Shown here: in pieces, positions 19,219 through 29,554 of the stretch | Position numbering within the stretch: position 1 is the stretch's first letter | Layout: every line of letters begins with the position of its first letter | Origin: Leisingera sp. SS27 | Lineage (GTDB): Bacteria > Pseudomonadota > Alphaproteobacteria > Rhodobacterales > Rhodobacteraceae | Direction of reading: 5' to 3' | Length of the DNA: 64,000 bases | NCBI RefSeq assembly: GCF_028368855.1 | Contig: NZ_JAQNCY010000001.1 | Location: 248,001-312,000 of the forward strand | Program-made: the position numbers and the translations under genes | Notes under the pieces: generated by a model | Database searches by the model: none | Told to the model about the DNA's origin: nothing | Seen by the model: only the letters and a program-made list of their open reading frames with translations

Positions 19219-20184
19219 TTACTCGATCCAGCCTTTTTCTTTGTAGTATTTGGCAGCGCCAGGATGCAGCGGCGCCGACAGCCCGTCTGCAATCATCTCT
19301 TCCGGCTTCAGGTTGGCAAAGGCCGGGTGCAGCTTCTGGAAGGCTTCGAAATTTTCAAAGACTGAGCTGACCACTGCATAGACTGCATCCTCAGACACGT
19401 CAGCGGAGGTCACGAAGGTCGCGCCCACGCCAAAGGTGCTGGTGTCGTTGTCAGACCCGCGGTACATGCCGCCTGGAATGGTTGCCGTGCGGTAGAAAGA
19501 GTTGTCGCCAACCAGCTTCTCAACCGCTTCACCGTCAACGGTCACCAGAACCGAGTCACAAGCCGTGGTGGCTTCCTGGATAGAGCCGGACGGGTGGCCG
19601 ACGGTGTAGATCATTGCGTCGATCTGGTTGTCGCAGAGCGCCGCGGACTGTTCCGCCGCCTTCAGCTCGGTTGCCAGGGCGAAATCTTCCATACCCCAGC
19701 CCTTGGCTTCCATCAGAACTTCCATGGTGCCGCGCTGGCCGGAACCCGGGTTGCCGATGTTCACGCGCTTGCCTTTGAGGTCGTCAAAGGTGGAGATGCC
19801 GGCATCTGCGCGGGCCACAACGGTGAAAGGTTCCGGGTGAACCGAGAACACGGCGCGCAGGCCTTCGAAGGCGCCCGCTTCCTCAAACTTGGAAGAGCCG
19901 TTGTAGGCGTGGTACTGCCAGTCAGACTGGGCAACACCGAACTGTAATTCGCCTTCACGGATGGTGTTGATGTTGTAGACCGAACCGCCGGTGGATTCGA
20001 CGGCGCATTTGAAGCCGTGCTCCTTGCGGCCCTTGTTCACCAGACGGCAGATGGCGCCGCCGGTCGGGTAATACACGCCGGTCACGCCGCCGGTGCCGAT
20101 GGTGATATATTCCTGAGCAAATGCTGCGGGCGCCGAAATGGACGCCGCCACCAATGCACCGATAGCCAGCTTGGTGTGTTTCAT
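19219..20184 (-). CDS. TAXI family TRAP solute-binding protein
   Basis: Periplasmic binding protein of 321 residues with a signal peptide ([19 protein letters not shown], cleavage after AFA). The mature start [20 protein letters not shown] is the classic TAXI signature, with ICRLVNK next. The motif [20 protein letters not shown] is the ligand-lobe segment. The start at 20184 is set by the signal peptide and by GGGAGAG upstream; the frame continues to 20289 without support. TAXI receptors bind glutamate, alpha-ketoglutarate or other organic anions in known cases; no prediction is made here. Confidence 0.93.
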   Translation of the reverse strand: MKHTKLAIGALVAASISAPAAFAQEYITIGTGGVTGVYYPTGGAICRLVNKGRKEHGFKCAVESTGGSVYNINTIREGELQFGVAQSDWQYHAYNGSSKFEEAGAFEGLRAVFSVHPEPFTVVARADAGISTFDDLKGKRVNIGNPGSGQRGTMEVLMEAKGWGMEDFALATELKAAEQSAALCDNQIDAMIYTVGHPSGSIQEATTACDSVLVTVDGEAVEKLVGDNSFYRTATIPGGMYRGSDNDTSTFGVGATFVTSADVSEDAVYAVVSSVFENFEAFQKLHPAFANLKPEEMIADGLSAPLHPGAAKYYKEKGWIE

Positions 20185-20616
20185 GATCAAGTCTCTCCCA
20201 CTTGTCTTATGAATTTCAGCTTGTCTGCGTCCGCCTGAATTACCTGTCTGCAGTTGACCCGCAGACGTCAGTTCCGGTCCGACAAGCAAGCTGTGTGCGG
20301 TTTATTTTGCACGCGCAGAAGGGTTTCACTGCCACCCTCTCAAGTCAAGACTGCTATTTATTGACGCACCCTCTTTAGGCCCATTTTTCCTCTTATTGAC
20401 GTAAGTTAGAGATTTTTCCCCGCAAACGCACAACACTTCCGCACGGTCTGCGCGCAAAGTTTTTTCTTGCAGGGAAAGATCAGTTGCGCACGATTCTTGA
20501 CTGCCTCACCTCGAACCCGAAGACTTGCACCGGGTAACACGTGAATTCCGGCGGTTTTGCACATACTGAAAAATCAGCCGGTGACAAACCGCCGCAACAC
20601 AGCTATTACACAGCCC
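20185..20616. promoter_or_regulatory. Upstream region of the TAXI-TRAP operon
   Basis: About 430 bp without a supported gene. The sequence TTATTGACG occurs twice (20358 and 20393, 35 bp apart). The region is less GC-rich than its surroundings and must hold the promoter for the leftward receptor gene. I cannot place the promoter elements with confidence. Confidence 0.4.
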
Positions 20617-20654
20617 ATAAAAAAATTGAGCCACGGTTTAAAAAACGCCGTGGC
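20617..20654 (-). terminator. Candidate terminator on the minus strand
   Basis: Perfect 7-bp stem GCCACGG / CCGTGGC with an 11-nt loop, followed on the minus strand by TCAATTTTTTTA. The long T-run makes it a good intrinsic terminator, perhaps for the leftward RND transcript about 330 nt upstream. Confidence 0.6.
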
Positions 20655-20686
20655 CGTTACCAGCAATTGACAGGGAGCCTGCAGCG

Positions 20687-20902
20687 ATGCTGCTGAGCCA
20701 AGTAATTTTCAGCAATCCGTCCCTGACGGACTTTTGGGCTTTGGAGCGGTGTGTCTCCGCTCAGGCCCGCCGGCTTCCGCGGGAAATCAGCGCCCCGCTG
20801 ACATGCGACGTGGAGCCTGAATTCAGGTGCACCCCCCGAAAGTGGGAATTGATCCTGGCCGAAGCACATGAACGCGGACTGAGAGCGCGTCAGGCGGCCT
20901 GA
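20687..20902 (+). CDS. Small hypothetical protein
   Basis: ORF of 71 residues (MLLSQVIFSNPSLTDFWAL at the start, ending LRARQAA) with GGGAG 10 nt before the ATG. It is the only rightward gene candidate between the TAXI receptor and the RND operon. No domain, membrane segment or signal peptide is recognised. It runs antisense to any read-through transcript of the RND operon, and the minus-strand hairpin lies just before it. Confidence 0.4.
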   Translation: MLLSQVIFSNPSLTDFWALERCVSAQARRLPREISAPLTCDVEPEFRCTPRKWELILAEAHERGLRARQAA

Positions 20903-20950
20903 GCCTCCAGCGCCTCAGGCTTTGCGACCCGCTCAAGGAAGGAACAGTTC

Positions 20951-20978
20951 CCCGGCAACGCAAAGGCTGCCGGGGGCG
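20951..20978 (-). terminator. Hairpin after the RND pump gene
   Basis: On the minus strand CCCGGCA pairs with TGCCGGG around a 10-nt loop, directly after the acrB-like stop codon. The T-tail is poor, so it may act together with the hairpin at 20617-20654. Confidence 0.45.
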
Positions 20979-20984
20979 CATATT

Positions 20985-23900
20985 TTATTCAGCCGGATTG
21001 ATCTGCGGCTTGCCCTTGATCCGTTCGCGCATGCCTTGCATCAATGCATAGAGCACCGGCACGACGATAACGCCGACAACGGTCGCTGCAAGCATACCGC
21101 CGAAGACAGCGATGCCGATGGCTTTCTGGCTGGCAGCGCCTGCACCTGACGCGATCAGCAGCGGCACCACCCCCAGCAGGAAGGACAATGCCGTCATCAT
21201 CACCGCCCGGAAGCGCTGCTTGGCTGCTTCCTGCGCAGCTTCGCGGATGCTGAGCCCGGCCGCCCGCTGCTCCATCGCGAACTCTACTATCAGGATGGCG
21301 TTCTTTGACGCCAAGCCGATCAGCATGATCATCCCGATCTGCGTGTAGAGATTGATGTCATTGCCAGCGACCGCCACGGCAGCAACAGCCCCGAACAGCG
21401 CCACGATGACCGAAAGAAGAATGGCAACCGGCATCGTCCAGCTTTCGTACTGACCGACCAGAAACAGGTAGCCAAACAGCACCGCCATGGCCAGGATCAC
21501 GGTGACCAATCCGGCTGAATCCAGCTGCTGCTGCGCTGTGCCGGTCCACTCAAACGCATACCCCGGCGGCAGTGCTGTCGCGGCTTCCTCCTGCATCACC
21601 CGAATCGCGTCGCCGGTGGACAATCCTGGTCCGGGGACAGCGGTCACGGTCGCCGAGCGGAAAATGTTGTGCCGTTTCAGCAATACCGGCCCCAGAACAT
21701 TCTCTACGTCAATCAGGGTCGACAGGGGCACCATTTCGCCGGACTGAGCACGCACGTACAGGCCGCCGATATCCTCGATCTTGTCGCGGTAAGACCCCTC
21801 TGCCTGCAGCATCACCTTGTAGACGCGGCCGAAAAGGTTGAAGTCGTTGACATAGTAGGACCCCAGATGGGTCTGCATGGTCTGGAACACCTCGGCAATC
21901 GGTACATTCAGCGTCTTGGCCTTTTCCCGGTCCAGATCGACAAACACCTGCGGCACATTGGCCCGGAAGGTTGTGTAGGACTGGGCAATCTCAGGCCTCT
22001 GATTGGCGGAATAGACCAGCGAGCCGACCGACTGCGCCAGATCCTGTGGTGTGCCGCCGGCGGTTTGTTGCACTGCCATCTCAACACCGGCTGACATACC
22101 AAGACCCGAGATCGGCGGCGGGTTAAAGGCCACGATACTGGCTGCGGCCTCACCGTTGGCAATCCCATATATCTGGCCGAGGATCGCATTCGGCTGCAGC
22201 GCCTCGTCTTGCCGCTCCCCCCAAGGCGCCAAGGTTGCAATGATCATCGCACCGTTGGCGCTGGCACCGTTCAAAAGGCTGAAGCCGTTGACCAGAACGG
22301 TGCCCTGCACGCCCGGGATCTGACGGATTTGCTCGTCGATCCGTCGGGTCACTGTTTCGGTCCTCCCCAGCGCTGCCGCGTCAGGCAGCTGAACATCGAC
22401 AAACAGGTAACCATTGTCCTCGGCCGGCAGAAAGCCCTTGGATGTGGAATTGAAAACCGTGCCGGTTCCAAAAGCCACGACGGCGATTATCGCAAGCCCT
22501 ATTACCGGCAGCCGCAGCAGGCGCGTCACAATACTGAGGTAGCCGCTGCGCACCCCGCCGATCATGTTCTCAAACACCGCCAGCAGCCCCTTTGGCGGGC
22601 CGGAACGGGCTTTGAGAACGATCGCGCAGAGCGCGGGTGAAAGCGTCAGCGCGTTCACCGAGGAAATCACCACCGCAACAGAGATCGTCACCGCGAATTG
22701 CGAATAAAGCTTGCCAGTGATCCCCGGCATGAAAGTGACCGGCACAAATACTGCCAGCAGCACCAATGTGGTTGCGATCACCGGGCCAGTGATCTGACCC
22801 ATCGCCTTGCGGGTCGCATCAGGCGGTGACAGCCCCTCTTCGGCTATGATGCGTTCGACGTTCTCCACCACCACGATGGCGTCATCCACCACGATCCCGA
22901 TCGCCAGAACCAGCGCAAACAGCGAGATGGTGTTAAGCGACATGCCGAGCACGAGGAGGAAAGCAAAAGTGCCGATCAGGGATACCGGGATGGCAACTGC
23001 CGGAATGATTGTTGCGCGGAAAGACCCGAGGAAGATGAACACAACCGAAATCACCAGCACAAAGGTCATCATCAGGGTAGTGACAACATCGTTCAGCGAT
23101 TGTTCAACGAAATCCGTGGTGTTGAACGGCACCGCATAGGAAACATCCTCGGGGAAATCCGCGGACAGGCGCTCCATTTCCGCCAGCACATTCTCCGACA
23201 CCGCAAGCGCATTGGCGCCAGGCGCCTGATAGACCGCCAGAATGGTTGCAGGCACGCCGTCAAAGAAACCGGAAGAACTGTAGCTTGAAGCGCCCAGTTC
23301 CACCTTGGCGATGTCCCGAAGACGCACGCTGCTGCCTCCGTCGCCGGTACGGATGACAATATTTTCGAACTCGCTGACTTCTGTCAGCCTGCCCTTGGAC
23401 TTGATGGTGTACTGGAACACCTGATCACCCGGAACTGGCGGCGCACCCACCTGCCCTGCCGAAACCTCAATGTTCTGCTCCTGCACGGCGCTGATCACAT
23501 CACCCGGTGAAATACCCAGGCCTGCCATCTTATTCGGATCCAGCCACACCCGCATGGCGTACTCAAAATTGGTCAGGATATCCGCCTTGCCAACGCCGTC
23601 GACACGCGCCAGCGCATCTTTGATGTTGATCGCAGCATAATTTGACAGGAACACGCTGTCATAAGACCCGTTCGGCGACGTCAGCGCCGTTACCAGCAGC
23701 ATGTTGGAGGAACTTTTTTGGGTTACAACACCATTGGCGTTGACCTCAGCTGGCAGAGACGCCGTGGCCTGTGCCACCCGGTTCTGCACGTTGACTGAAG
23801 CGATGTCAGGATCAGTTCCAACCTCAAAGGTCACCGACAGCGAATAGCTGCCGTTGTCAGCTGAGGTGGAAGACATATAGAGCATGCCGTCGACGCCGTT

Positions 23901-24110
23901 GACCTGCGCCTCAATTGGCGCAGCGACACTCTTCTCAACAGTTTCGGCGTTGGCACCCGGGTATGTTGCGGTGACATTCACCACCGGCGGCGTGATTTCA
24001 GGAAACTGTGCAACCGGCAGTGCGAAATAGCCGATCACTCCCATGACCGTCAGCACCAGGGAGATGACGATTGCGAATTTCGGCCTTGAAATGAATGTGG
24101 AAGAGAACAT
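20985..24110 (-). CDS. RND efflux pump inner-membrane transporter (AcrB/HAE1 family)
   Basis: Proton-driven multidrug exporter of 1041 residues, the usual AcrB length. Features: N-terminal helix in [39 protein letters not shown] in the porter domain; TM4 with [16 protein letters not shown] carrying the paired aspartates of the proton relay; TM10-11 with [14 protein letters not shown] carrying the lysine; and the [20 protein letters not shown] block near the end. It starts 3 nt after the adaptor gene. No tolC-like gene or regulator is adjacent, so the outer-membrane channel must come from elsewhere. Confidence 0.95.
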   Translation of the reverse strand: MFSSTFISRPKFAIVISLVLTVMGVIGYFALPVAQFPEITPPVVNVTATYPGANAETVEKSVAAPIEAQVNGVDGMLYMSSTSADNGSYSLSVTFEVGTDPDIASVNVQNRVAQATASLPAEVNANGVVTQKSSSNMLLVTALTSPNGSYDSVFLSNYAAINIKDALARVDGVGKADILTNFEYAMRVWLDPNKMAGLGISPGDVISAVQEQNIEVSAGQVGAPPVPGDQVFQYTIKSKGRLTEVSEFENIVIRTGDGGSSVRLRDIAKVELGASSYSSSGFFDGVPATILAVYQAPGANALAVSENVLAEMERLSADFPEDVSYAVPFNTTDFVEQSLNDVVTTLMMTFVLVISVVFIFLGSFRATIIPAVAIPVSLIGTFAFLLVLGMSLNTISLFALVLAIGIVVDDAIVVVENVERIIAEEGLSPPDATRKAMGQITGPVIATTLVLLAVFVPVTFMPGITGKLYSQFAVTISVAVVISSVNALTLSPALCAIVLKARSGPPKGLLAVFENMIGGVRSGYLSIVTRLLRLPVIGLAIIAVVAFGTGTVFNSTSKGFLPAEDNGYLFVDVQLPDAAALGRTETVTRRIDEQIRQIPGVQGTVLVNGFSLLNGASANGAMIIATLAPWGERQDEALQPNAILGQIYGIANGEAAASIVAFNPPPISGLGMSAGVEMAVQQTAGGTPQDLAQSVGSLVYSANQRPEIAQSYTTFRANVPQVFVDLDREKAKTLNVPIAEVFQTMQTHLGSYYVNDFNLFGRVYKVMLQAEGSYRDKIEDIGGLYVRAQSGEMVPLSTLIDVENVLGPVLLKRHNIFRSATVTAVPGPGLSTGDAIRVMQEEAATALPPGYAFEWTGTAQQQLDSAGLVTVILAMAVLFGYLFLVGQYESWTMPVAILLSVIVALFGAVAAVAVAGNDINLYTQIGMIMLIGLASKNAILIVEFAMEQRAAGLSIREAAQEAAKQRFRAVMMTALSFLLGVVPLLIASGAGAASQKAIGIAVFGGMLAATVVGVIVVPVLYALMQGMRERIKGKPQINPAE

Positions 24111-24113
24111 CGG

Positions 24114-25256
24114 TTACTCTCCTGCCTGGGCGGCCATGACCGGATCCACCTCGACGCCTGGGCGGATTTTCTGCAGGCCTTCGACCACAACGGTTTCACC
24201 TTTTGCGAGCCCGTCAAGAACGATGATCCCGGTGCCCTGAACCTCCCCGGTGACGATATAGCGCTGCTGGACCTGGTTCTGGTCATCGACCACCAGAACA
24301 AACGGCCCCTGTTGATCCCGCTGGATCGCCGCTTGGCTGATGACGATCCGGTCTACAGCCTCTTGCGACTGGAGGCCGACAGTCAAAAATGCGCCGTCCA
24401 AGATCAGCCGCTCATCATTCTTGAATTCCGCCCGCACGGTGACAGCGCCTGTTGTCGGATCAACCCGGTTGCCGGCAAAGGCGATCCGTCCTTTCTCCTC
24501 CAGTTCCGCTCCATTAGGCAGCACCACGAACACCTCTGGAGCGGCTTCGGTATTGCCGCGGTCAATTCCCTCGGCTTCAAGTTCCTGCAGGATTTCGACA
24601 AACTGCTTTTCGTTCAGCGAAAAAGCCACATAAACAGGGGCTTCGCGCACGATATTCACCAGCGGAGATCCGCTGGGGCTGACCACATCACCGGAACTGA
24701 CCTCTACGCGCCCGATCCGTCCAGAGAAAGGGGCATGGACTTCGGTATAGCTCAGATCCAGCTCCGCTTGCTGAATTGCGGCTGCTGCCGCACGCACTTG
24801 CGCCTCAGCCACCAGTTCATTTGCGCGCGCGGTATCACGGTCCGCCTCCGGAACCGATCCGCGCTCGAACAGTTCCTGTTTCCGGACCAGGTCCAAGGAA
24901 GCCAGTTCCAAATTTGCTTCGGCTTGCGCAAGTTCAGCGCGCCGACTCTCCAGCACAGCCTCATAGGCGCTGCGCTCGATGCGGAACAGAATGTCGCCTT
25001 TTTTGACTTCGGCGCCATCCTTAACCAGCACTTCCTCCAGGTACCCGTTGACCCGGGCCATAATGTCGGCCTTGTCAATTGCCTCACCCCGGCCGATGAA
25101 TGTCGCCGTATCCTTAATCGGTTTGATCACCGCCTCGGAAACCGACACTTTAGGAGCAGCGCTCTGCTGCTGTGCCTGGACTGCACCCGCAGCAGTCAAG
25201 CCAAACGCCGTAACTATTGCCAGCCCGGTCAGGCCCCTGTTCCAGAAACAAGTCAT
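24114..25256 (-). CDS. RND efflux periplasmic adaptor (membrane fusion protein)
   Basis: Periplasmic adaptor of 380 residues (HlyD/AcrA type) that links the RND pump to an outer-membrane channel. The signal peptide ends near GAVQAQQ. The lipoyl half-motif DIMARVNGYLEEVLVKDGAEVKKGDILFRI is split here as DIMARVNGYLEEV and GAEVKKGDILF. The helical hairpin (about 95-165) is followed by the second lipoyl half APFSGRIGRVEVSSGDVV. The ATG at 25256 follows GAGAGG; the longer frame to 25271 would use TTG. No lipobox cysteine is seen. Confidence 0.93.
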   Translation of the reverse strand: MTCFWNRGLTGLAIVTAFGLTAAGAVQAQQQSAAPKVSVSEAVIKPIKDTATFIGRGEAIDKADIMARVNGYLEEVLVKDGAEVKKGDILFRIERSAYEAVLESRRAELAQAEANLELASLDLVRKQELFERGSVPEADRDTARANELVAEAQVRAAAAAIQQAELDLSYTEVHAPFSGRIGRVEVSSGDVVSPSGSPLVNIVREAPVYVAFSLNEKQFVEILQELEAEGIDRGNTEAAPEVFVVLPNGAELEEKGRIAFAGNRVDPTTGAVTVRAEFKNDERLILDGAFLTVGLQSQEAVDRIVISQAAIQRDQQGPFVLVVDDQNQVQQRYIVTGEVQGTGIIVLDGLAKGETVVVEGLQKIRPGVEVDPVMAAQAGE

Positions 25257-25389
25257 TCTTGAGCCTCTCAATCAATCAGAAATTTCGCACAAATGCCAAA
25301 CCGGACAGCCGCCCCGTTTCCAAATCATTCCCCTATTGAATACTTTCTCGGCATTCATCTGCAAGCAGCACACGCATCTTTAAGAGACT

Positions 25390-25404
25390 TCCGTCGCTGA
25401 CGGA
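25390..25404. repeat. 15-bp perfect palindrome in a divergent intergenic region
   Basis: TCCGTC and GACGGA around GCT, in the 307-bp gap between the RND adaptor (leftward) and the metallopeptidase (rightward). It could be an operator for either gene. No T-run follows in either direction, so it is unlikely to be a terminator. The rest of this gap shows no gene. Confidence 0.4.
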
Positions 25405-25563
25405 CGCTCAGCACAAGCGGTGGAGACAGAAAACTGCCGCCCAATTGCAGGTGTTTCAGAAAAGCTGAACGGAACCAATCCTTGCAGGCAGCATTTGATT
25501 ACTGTGGCTCGGCAGTTACCTTGTTCCGGCAAGGGTGCCTGGCTTGAAAGCAAGGAGCATGAC

Positions 25564-26409
25564 ATGCGGTGGAGAGGGCGGCGGCAAAGCCGGAATATCG
25601 AAGACCGGCGGGGCCGCCGGATGTCTGGCAAAGGCGCGGGGATCGGCGGCGCCGGTCTGTTGCTCATCGTTGTTGCCGGGGCCTTCTTGGGCGTAGACCT
25701 GACACCGCTTCTTCAAGGAACCGCACCGCAATCCAGTGCTAATGCTCCAGTCACTGCAGCCGACCAAGAGGCTGCACAGTTTGTCAGCGTCGCGCTCGCG
25801 GATACAGAGGTTGTCTGGGCTTCCATTTTCGAACAGCAGCTCGGACGGCGGTACAGCCCGGCCGTTCTTGTCCTTTACAAGGGAGTGACCCAGTCTCCTT
25901 GCGGCGGCGCAAACGGCGCAACCGGCCCATTTTATTGCCCGCTGGATGAAAAGGTCTATCTCGACACGTCCTTCTTCACCACACTCAGCCAGCGGCTGGG
26001 CGCGCGGGGCGACTTCGCAGCCGCCTATGTCGTCGCCCATGAAGTTGCTCACCATGTTCAAAACGAGCTTGGCATCCTAGGTGAGACCCAGCGTCTCAGG
26101 GCCCGCGTAAGTAAAGTGGAATCCAATGCAATTTCTGTCCGGACGGAATTGCAGGCAGACTGCTTCTCGGGGATCTGGGCGCGCTACGCGAAGGACGCGC
26201 TCGGCACGCTTGACCCCGGCGACGTCGAAGAGGCCATGAACGCCGCAAAGAAGATCGGCGACGACACATTGCAGCGGAATGCCGGCCGTGTGCCCCAGCC
26301 GCACACGTTTTCCCATGGCACCAGCGCACAGCGGCAAGAGTGGTTTGCCCGCGGATTTCAAACAGGCGAAGTTCAGGCTTGCGACACTTTCTCAGCCAGC
26401 TCCTTGTGA
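25564..26409 (+). CDS. Putative neutral zinc metallopeptidase (YpfJ/KPN_02809 family)
   Basis: Membrane-anchored metallopeptidase family protein of 281 residues (PF04228). The N-terminus is basic (MRWRGRRQSRNIEDRRG), followed by one membrane helix (about 25-45). The zinc motif HEVAHH lies near residue 159 and the third-ligand region ELQADCFSGIWA follows. The family hallmarks SPCGGANGATGPFYCP and DEKVYLDTSFF are present. The start at 25564 follows AAGGAG. Substrates of the family are not known. It is separated from mtnA by 138 nt. Confidence 0.93.
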   Translation: MRWRGRRQSRNIEDRRGRRMSGKGAGIGGAGLLLIVVAGAFLGVDLTPLLQGTAPQSSANAPVTAADQEAAQFVSVALADTEVVWASIFEQQLGRRYSPAVLVLYKGVTQSPCGGANGATGPFYCPLDEKVYLDTSFFTTLSQRLGARGDFAAAYVVAHEVAHHVQNELGILGETQRLRARVSKVESNAISVRTELQADCFSGIWARYAKDALGTLDPGDVEEAMNAAKKIGDDTLQRNAGRVPQPHTFSHGTSAQRQEWFARGFQTGEVQACDTFSASSL

Positions 26410-26547
26410 CACTTTGAGTGTGCAGGCCGTTGAAATCTTTTAGTACTGGTGGTTGTGTAGCAGCACAGGCAGCACTGCACAGGACACGCATGACAGAATG
26501 CCTTCGGCCGCATGCACATACAGCAGCACACCAAGGGAGACAGCAGA

Positions 26548-27654
26548 ATGAAAGTTGACGGGACGCACTACCGTTCACTGTGGTGGGACCACGAACGGGA
26601 CGTATTGCAGATCATCGACCAGCGCTGGCTGCCGCACGAGTTCCGCGTTCAGCAGGTCGACACGCTGCAGGGTTTTGCTGATGCCATTGTTGAAATGCGG
26701 GTGCGCGGTGCTCCATTGATCGGGGCGACTGCTGCCTATGGCATGGCGCTCGCGATGCGGCTGGATCCGTCCGATGCCGCCATGGATCAGGCCTGGAGCT
26801 TTCTAAACGCAACCCGTCCGACTGCAATCAATCTGCGCTGGGCTTTGGACCGCTGCCGCGCGCACCTGCGGCCGCTGGCTGAAACAGAGAGGGCCGCGGC
26901 TGCGTTGGCTCTGGCACATGAGGTTTCGGATGAGGACGTCGAAATCAACCGCAGCATTGGCGCGCATGGTCTGGAACTGATACGGCAGATCGCCGCAAAC
27001 AAACCTGCAGGTGGGCCGGTCCGGCTGCTGACCCATTGCAACGCCGGCTGGCTGGCAACCGTGGACTGGGGCACTGCCACCAGCCCGATGTATCACGCCC
27101 ATGAGGCCGGAATACCAATTCACGTCTGGGTCGATGAAACCCGTCCGCGCAATCAAGGCGCGCTGACCGCGTGGGAACTTGGCAGCCACGGGATCAGCCA
27201 CAGCTATATTACCGACAACGCCGGCGGCCACCTGATGCAGCATGGCCTGGTTGATCTGGTCATCACCGGCACTGATCGCACCACCCGACGCGGCGATGTC
27301 TGCAACAAGATCGGCACCTATCTGAAGGCATTGGCCGCCCATGACAACGGGGTGCCCTTCTACGTCGCCCTGCCCTCTCCGACAATCGACTGGACTGTCA
27401 CCGACGGCGTTGCCGAAATCCCTATCGAGGAACGCAGCCAGCAAGAGATTACTCATGTTCAGGGCAAGACCGATGAAGGCGCAATCGGCGTTGTCCAAGT
27501 GACACCTGACGGAACACCGGGCGGCAACCCGGCCTTTGACGTGACACCAAACCGGCTGGTTACCGGGCTGATCACCGAACGGGGAATTTGCAAGGCGTCC
27601 GAGGACGGTTTGGCAGGCTTGTTCCCCGAAATGGCCGCAGCCAAATCCGCCTGA
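26548..27654 (+). CDS. mtnA: S-methyl-5-thioribose-1-phosphate isomerase
   Basis: Converts 5-methylthioribose-1-phosphate to 5-methylthioribulose-1-phosphate in methylthioadenosine salvage. The protein has 368 residues. Signatures are [19 protein letters not shown] near residue 50, [11 protein letters not shown] near 90, the catalytic Cys in [11 protein letters not shown] (near 164), and the catalytic Asp in [18 protein letters not shown] (near 241). GGGAGA lies before the ATG at 26548; the frame is open further upstream without support. It is followed after 16 nt by a FucA-like aldolase. Confidence 0.95.
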   Translation: MKVDGTHYRSLWWDHERDVLQIIDQRWLPHEFRVQQVDTLQGFADAIVEMRVRGAPLIGATAAYGMALAMRLDPSDAAMDQAWSFLNATRPTAINLRWALDRCRAHLRPLAETERAAAALALAHEVSDEDVEINRSIGAHGLELIRQIAANKPAGGPVRLLTHCNAGWLATVDWGTATSPMYHAHEAGIPIHVWVDETRPRNQGALTAWELGSHGISHSYITDNAGGHLMQHGLVDLVITGTDRTTRRGDVCNKIGTYLKALAAHDNGVPFYVALPSPTIDWTVTDGVAEIPIEERSQQEITHVQGKTDEGAIGVVQVTPDGTPGGNPAFDVTPNRLVTGLITERGICKASEDGLAGLFPEMAAAKSA

Positions 27655-27670
27655 TGCCTGAGGCTGTCCA

Positions 27671-28336
27671 ATGAAACCACCGTATCGGGACTGCACCGCA
27701 CTCAGGCAGGCGGTGATAGACGCCTGCCTCGAAATGAATGCTGCCAGGATCAATCAGGGCACTTCCGGCAATATCTCTGTTCGCGCAGGAGATCACATGC
27801 TGATCACCCCGTCGGGGGTTCCATACGAGACTATGATGCCCGAAGATCTCGTCCTGATGCCGCTGGACCGCAGCGGCTCTCAGACGGGTCAGCGGAAACC
27901 CTCAACCGAATGGCCTTTTCATCTGGCGATCCTTCAGGCCAAGCCCGGCGTAAACGCTGTGGTCCATGCCCATCCCGTTTTTTGCAGCGCGCTTGCAATG
28001 AACCGCCAGGCGATCCCGGCGTGCCACTACATGGTTGCGGCTTTTGGCGGCAGCGACGTGCCTGTGGCGGATTACGCCTTGTTCGGAAGCCAGAAACTTT
28101 CCAACAACATTTTGCGCGCCTTGCAAAACCGCAGTGCGTGCCTCATGGCCAACCATGGCGCGGTTACAACTGGTGACAACCTTCCCCGAGCTCTCTGGCG
28201 AATGGTGGAATTAGAAACTTTGGCACAGAGTTATACGACAAGCCTAACCATCGGAAAGCCGCACATTCTGAGTGAGGAGGAGATGGCGGAAGTTGTGACT
28301 GCCTTCTCGGATTACGGCTTGAAGGACAGCCGGTAA
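27671..28336 (+). CDS. Class II aldolase, FucA-like (candidate Ald2 of the DHAP shunt)
   Basis: Zinc-dependent class II aldolase family protein of 221 residues. It resembles E. coli L-fuculose-phosphate aldolase along most of its length: INQGTSGNISVR, MLITPSGVPYE, the catalytic Glu in STEWPFHLA (near 79), zinc His in VVHAHPV (near 97-100) and in NHGAVTTGDN (near 161), and the HYMVAAFGG segment. With mtnA directly upstream, the likely reaction is cleavage of 5-methylthioribulose-1-phosphate to DHAP and 2-methylthioacetaldehyde, as described for Ald2 in Rhodospirillum rubrum and some E. coli. MtnB dehydratase shares the fold and is the alternative; FucA-like features favour the aldolase. Confidence 0.85.
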   Translation: MKPPYRDCTALRQAVIDACLEMNAARINQGTSGNISVRAGDHMLITPSGVPYETMMPEDLVLMPLDRSGSQTGQRKPSTEWPFHLAILQAKPGVNAVVHAHPVFCSALAMNRQAIPACHYMVAAFGGSDVPVADYALFGSQKLSNNILRALQNRSACLMANHGAVTTGDNLPRALWRMVELETLAQSYTTSLTIGKPHILSEEEMAEVVTAFSDYGLKDSR

Positions 28337-28364
28337 TCTTGCAAAAACGCAAAACGGAGCCGGA

Positions 28365-29411
28365 ATGGAACACCCGCTGATTTTCGATGGGCACAATGAC
28401 CTGCTGCTGCAGATCCAGACCGGCAATGTTTCAATTGATGAGGATGGCTTCCTTGGCTCTGGCGGCCACCACATCGATTTACTCAAAGCTCAAAAAGGCG
28501 GCTTTGCAGGCGGCCTGTTTGCGATCTTTGTTCCTGATGAAACCGATGCATGCTTCATGGAAGAAATGATGGCCGAGAGCTATGATCTGCCCTTGCCACC
28601 GGCCCTGGGCTGGCCGCGGTCAGCTCAAATCGCTTTTGCTCAGGCCGCCATTCTGAAGCGTCTTGAGCAACAAGGTGCGGTCAGTATTTGCCGCACGGCT
28701 GCCGACATCCGCGGAGCGATGCAAGAGGGCATCATGGCAGCCGTCATGCATATAGAAGGCGCCGAGGCAATCGACCCCGATTTTCATACGCTCGAGGTTC
28801 TGCACTCCGCGGGCTTGCGTTCGCTTGGTCCGGTTTGGAGCCGGCCCACACTCTACGGGCACGGCGTGCCATTCCGCTTCCCCTCCAGTCCGGATACCGG
28901 TCCCGGCCTGACGGCAGAAGGCATCCGCCTTGTCAAAAAATGCAATGATTTAAATATCATGACTGACCTTTCTCATTTGAACGAAGCGGGTTTTTGGGAT
29001 GTTGCCAGCCATAGCAGCAAACCTCTGGTCGCCACCCATTCTAATGCTCACGCGCTGTGTCCGCACAGCCGCAACCTGACAGACCGGCAACTGCATGCGA
29101 TCCGCGATAGCGAGGGCATGGTCGGGTTGAACTTCGCCGTTGCCTTCCTGCGGGACGACGGGCGTATGGACGCAGACACGCCAGTTGCCCGAATGATTGA
29201 ACACCTCGACTACCTGATTGGCGAACTTGGTGAGGACAGAGTCGGACTTGGCTCTGATTTCGACGGCGCAACTGTGCCCGCGGCAATCAGGGATGTATCC
29301 GGGCTGCCGGTGCTGCGCGATGCAATGAAGGCACGCGGTTTCGGCGAAGGCCTGATGGCAAAGCTCTGCCATGAAAACCGGATTCGGGTACTGGAGAACA
29401 CCTGGTCATAG
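28365..29411 (+). CDS. Membrane dipeptidase (renal dipeptidase) family hydrolase
   Basis: Metal-dependent dipeptidase family protein of 348 residues (PF01244). The binuclear zinc ligands are recognisable: IFDGHNDLL near residue 10, Glu in VMHIEGAEA, His in TDLSHLNEAGF and in VATHSNAHAL, and Asp in GLGSDFDGA. No signal peptide or lipobox is visible, so it is probably cytoplasmic. GGAG precedes the ATG. It follows the aldolase by 28 nt and may belong to the mtnA operon. A link to sulfur salvage is unproven; some Rhodobacteraceae paralogues occur in pyrroloquinoline or amino-acid loci. Confidence 0.88.
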   Translation: MEHPLIFDGHNDLLLQIQTGNVSIDEDGFLGSGGHHIDLLKAQKGGFAGGLFAIFVPDETDACFMEEMMAESYDLPLPPALGWPRSAQIAFAQAAILKRLEQQGAVSICRTAADIRGAMQEGIMAAVMHIEGAEAIDPDFHTLEVLHSAGLRSLGPVWSRPTLYGHGVPFRFPSSPDTGPGLTAEGIRLVKKCNDLNIMTDLSHLNEAGFWDVASHSSKPLVATHSNAHALCPHSRNLTDRQLHAIRDSEGMVGLNFAVAFLRDDGRMDADTPVARMIEHLDYLIGELGEDRVGLGSDFDGATVPAAIRDVSGLPVLRDAMKARGFGEGLMAKLCHENRIRVLENTWS

Positions 29412-29506
29412 CGCAACGCTGTACGTCACCAGCTGAACAAAGCAGATGACCGGCACACAGCTTGAGCCGGAATGCAGGGGTCGTCTTCCTGGGGAAGCGG
29501 ATTTCG

Positions 29507-29552
29507 AAAAACAAAGGCCTGCAGCAAGAGAACGCCGCAGGCCTTTGTTTTT
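29507..29552. terminator. Bidirectional terminator between dipeptidase and tRNA-Leu
   Basis: A long perfect stem (AAACAAAGGCCTGC with GCAGGCCTTTGTTT) and a 14-nt loop, with A-run on one side and T-run on the other. It can end both the rightward mtnA operon and the leftward tRNA-Leu transcript. Confidence 0.88.
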
Positions 29553-29554
29553 GT

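Noticed and set aside
20341-20410. Repeated TTATTGACG as promoter -35 boxes
   Set aside because: They read on the plus strand, with no matching -10 box and no rightward gene at suitable distance; kept only as a remark.
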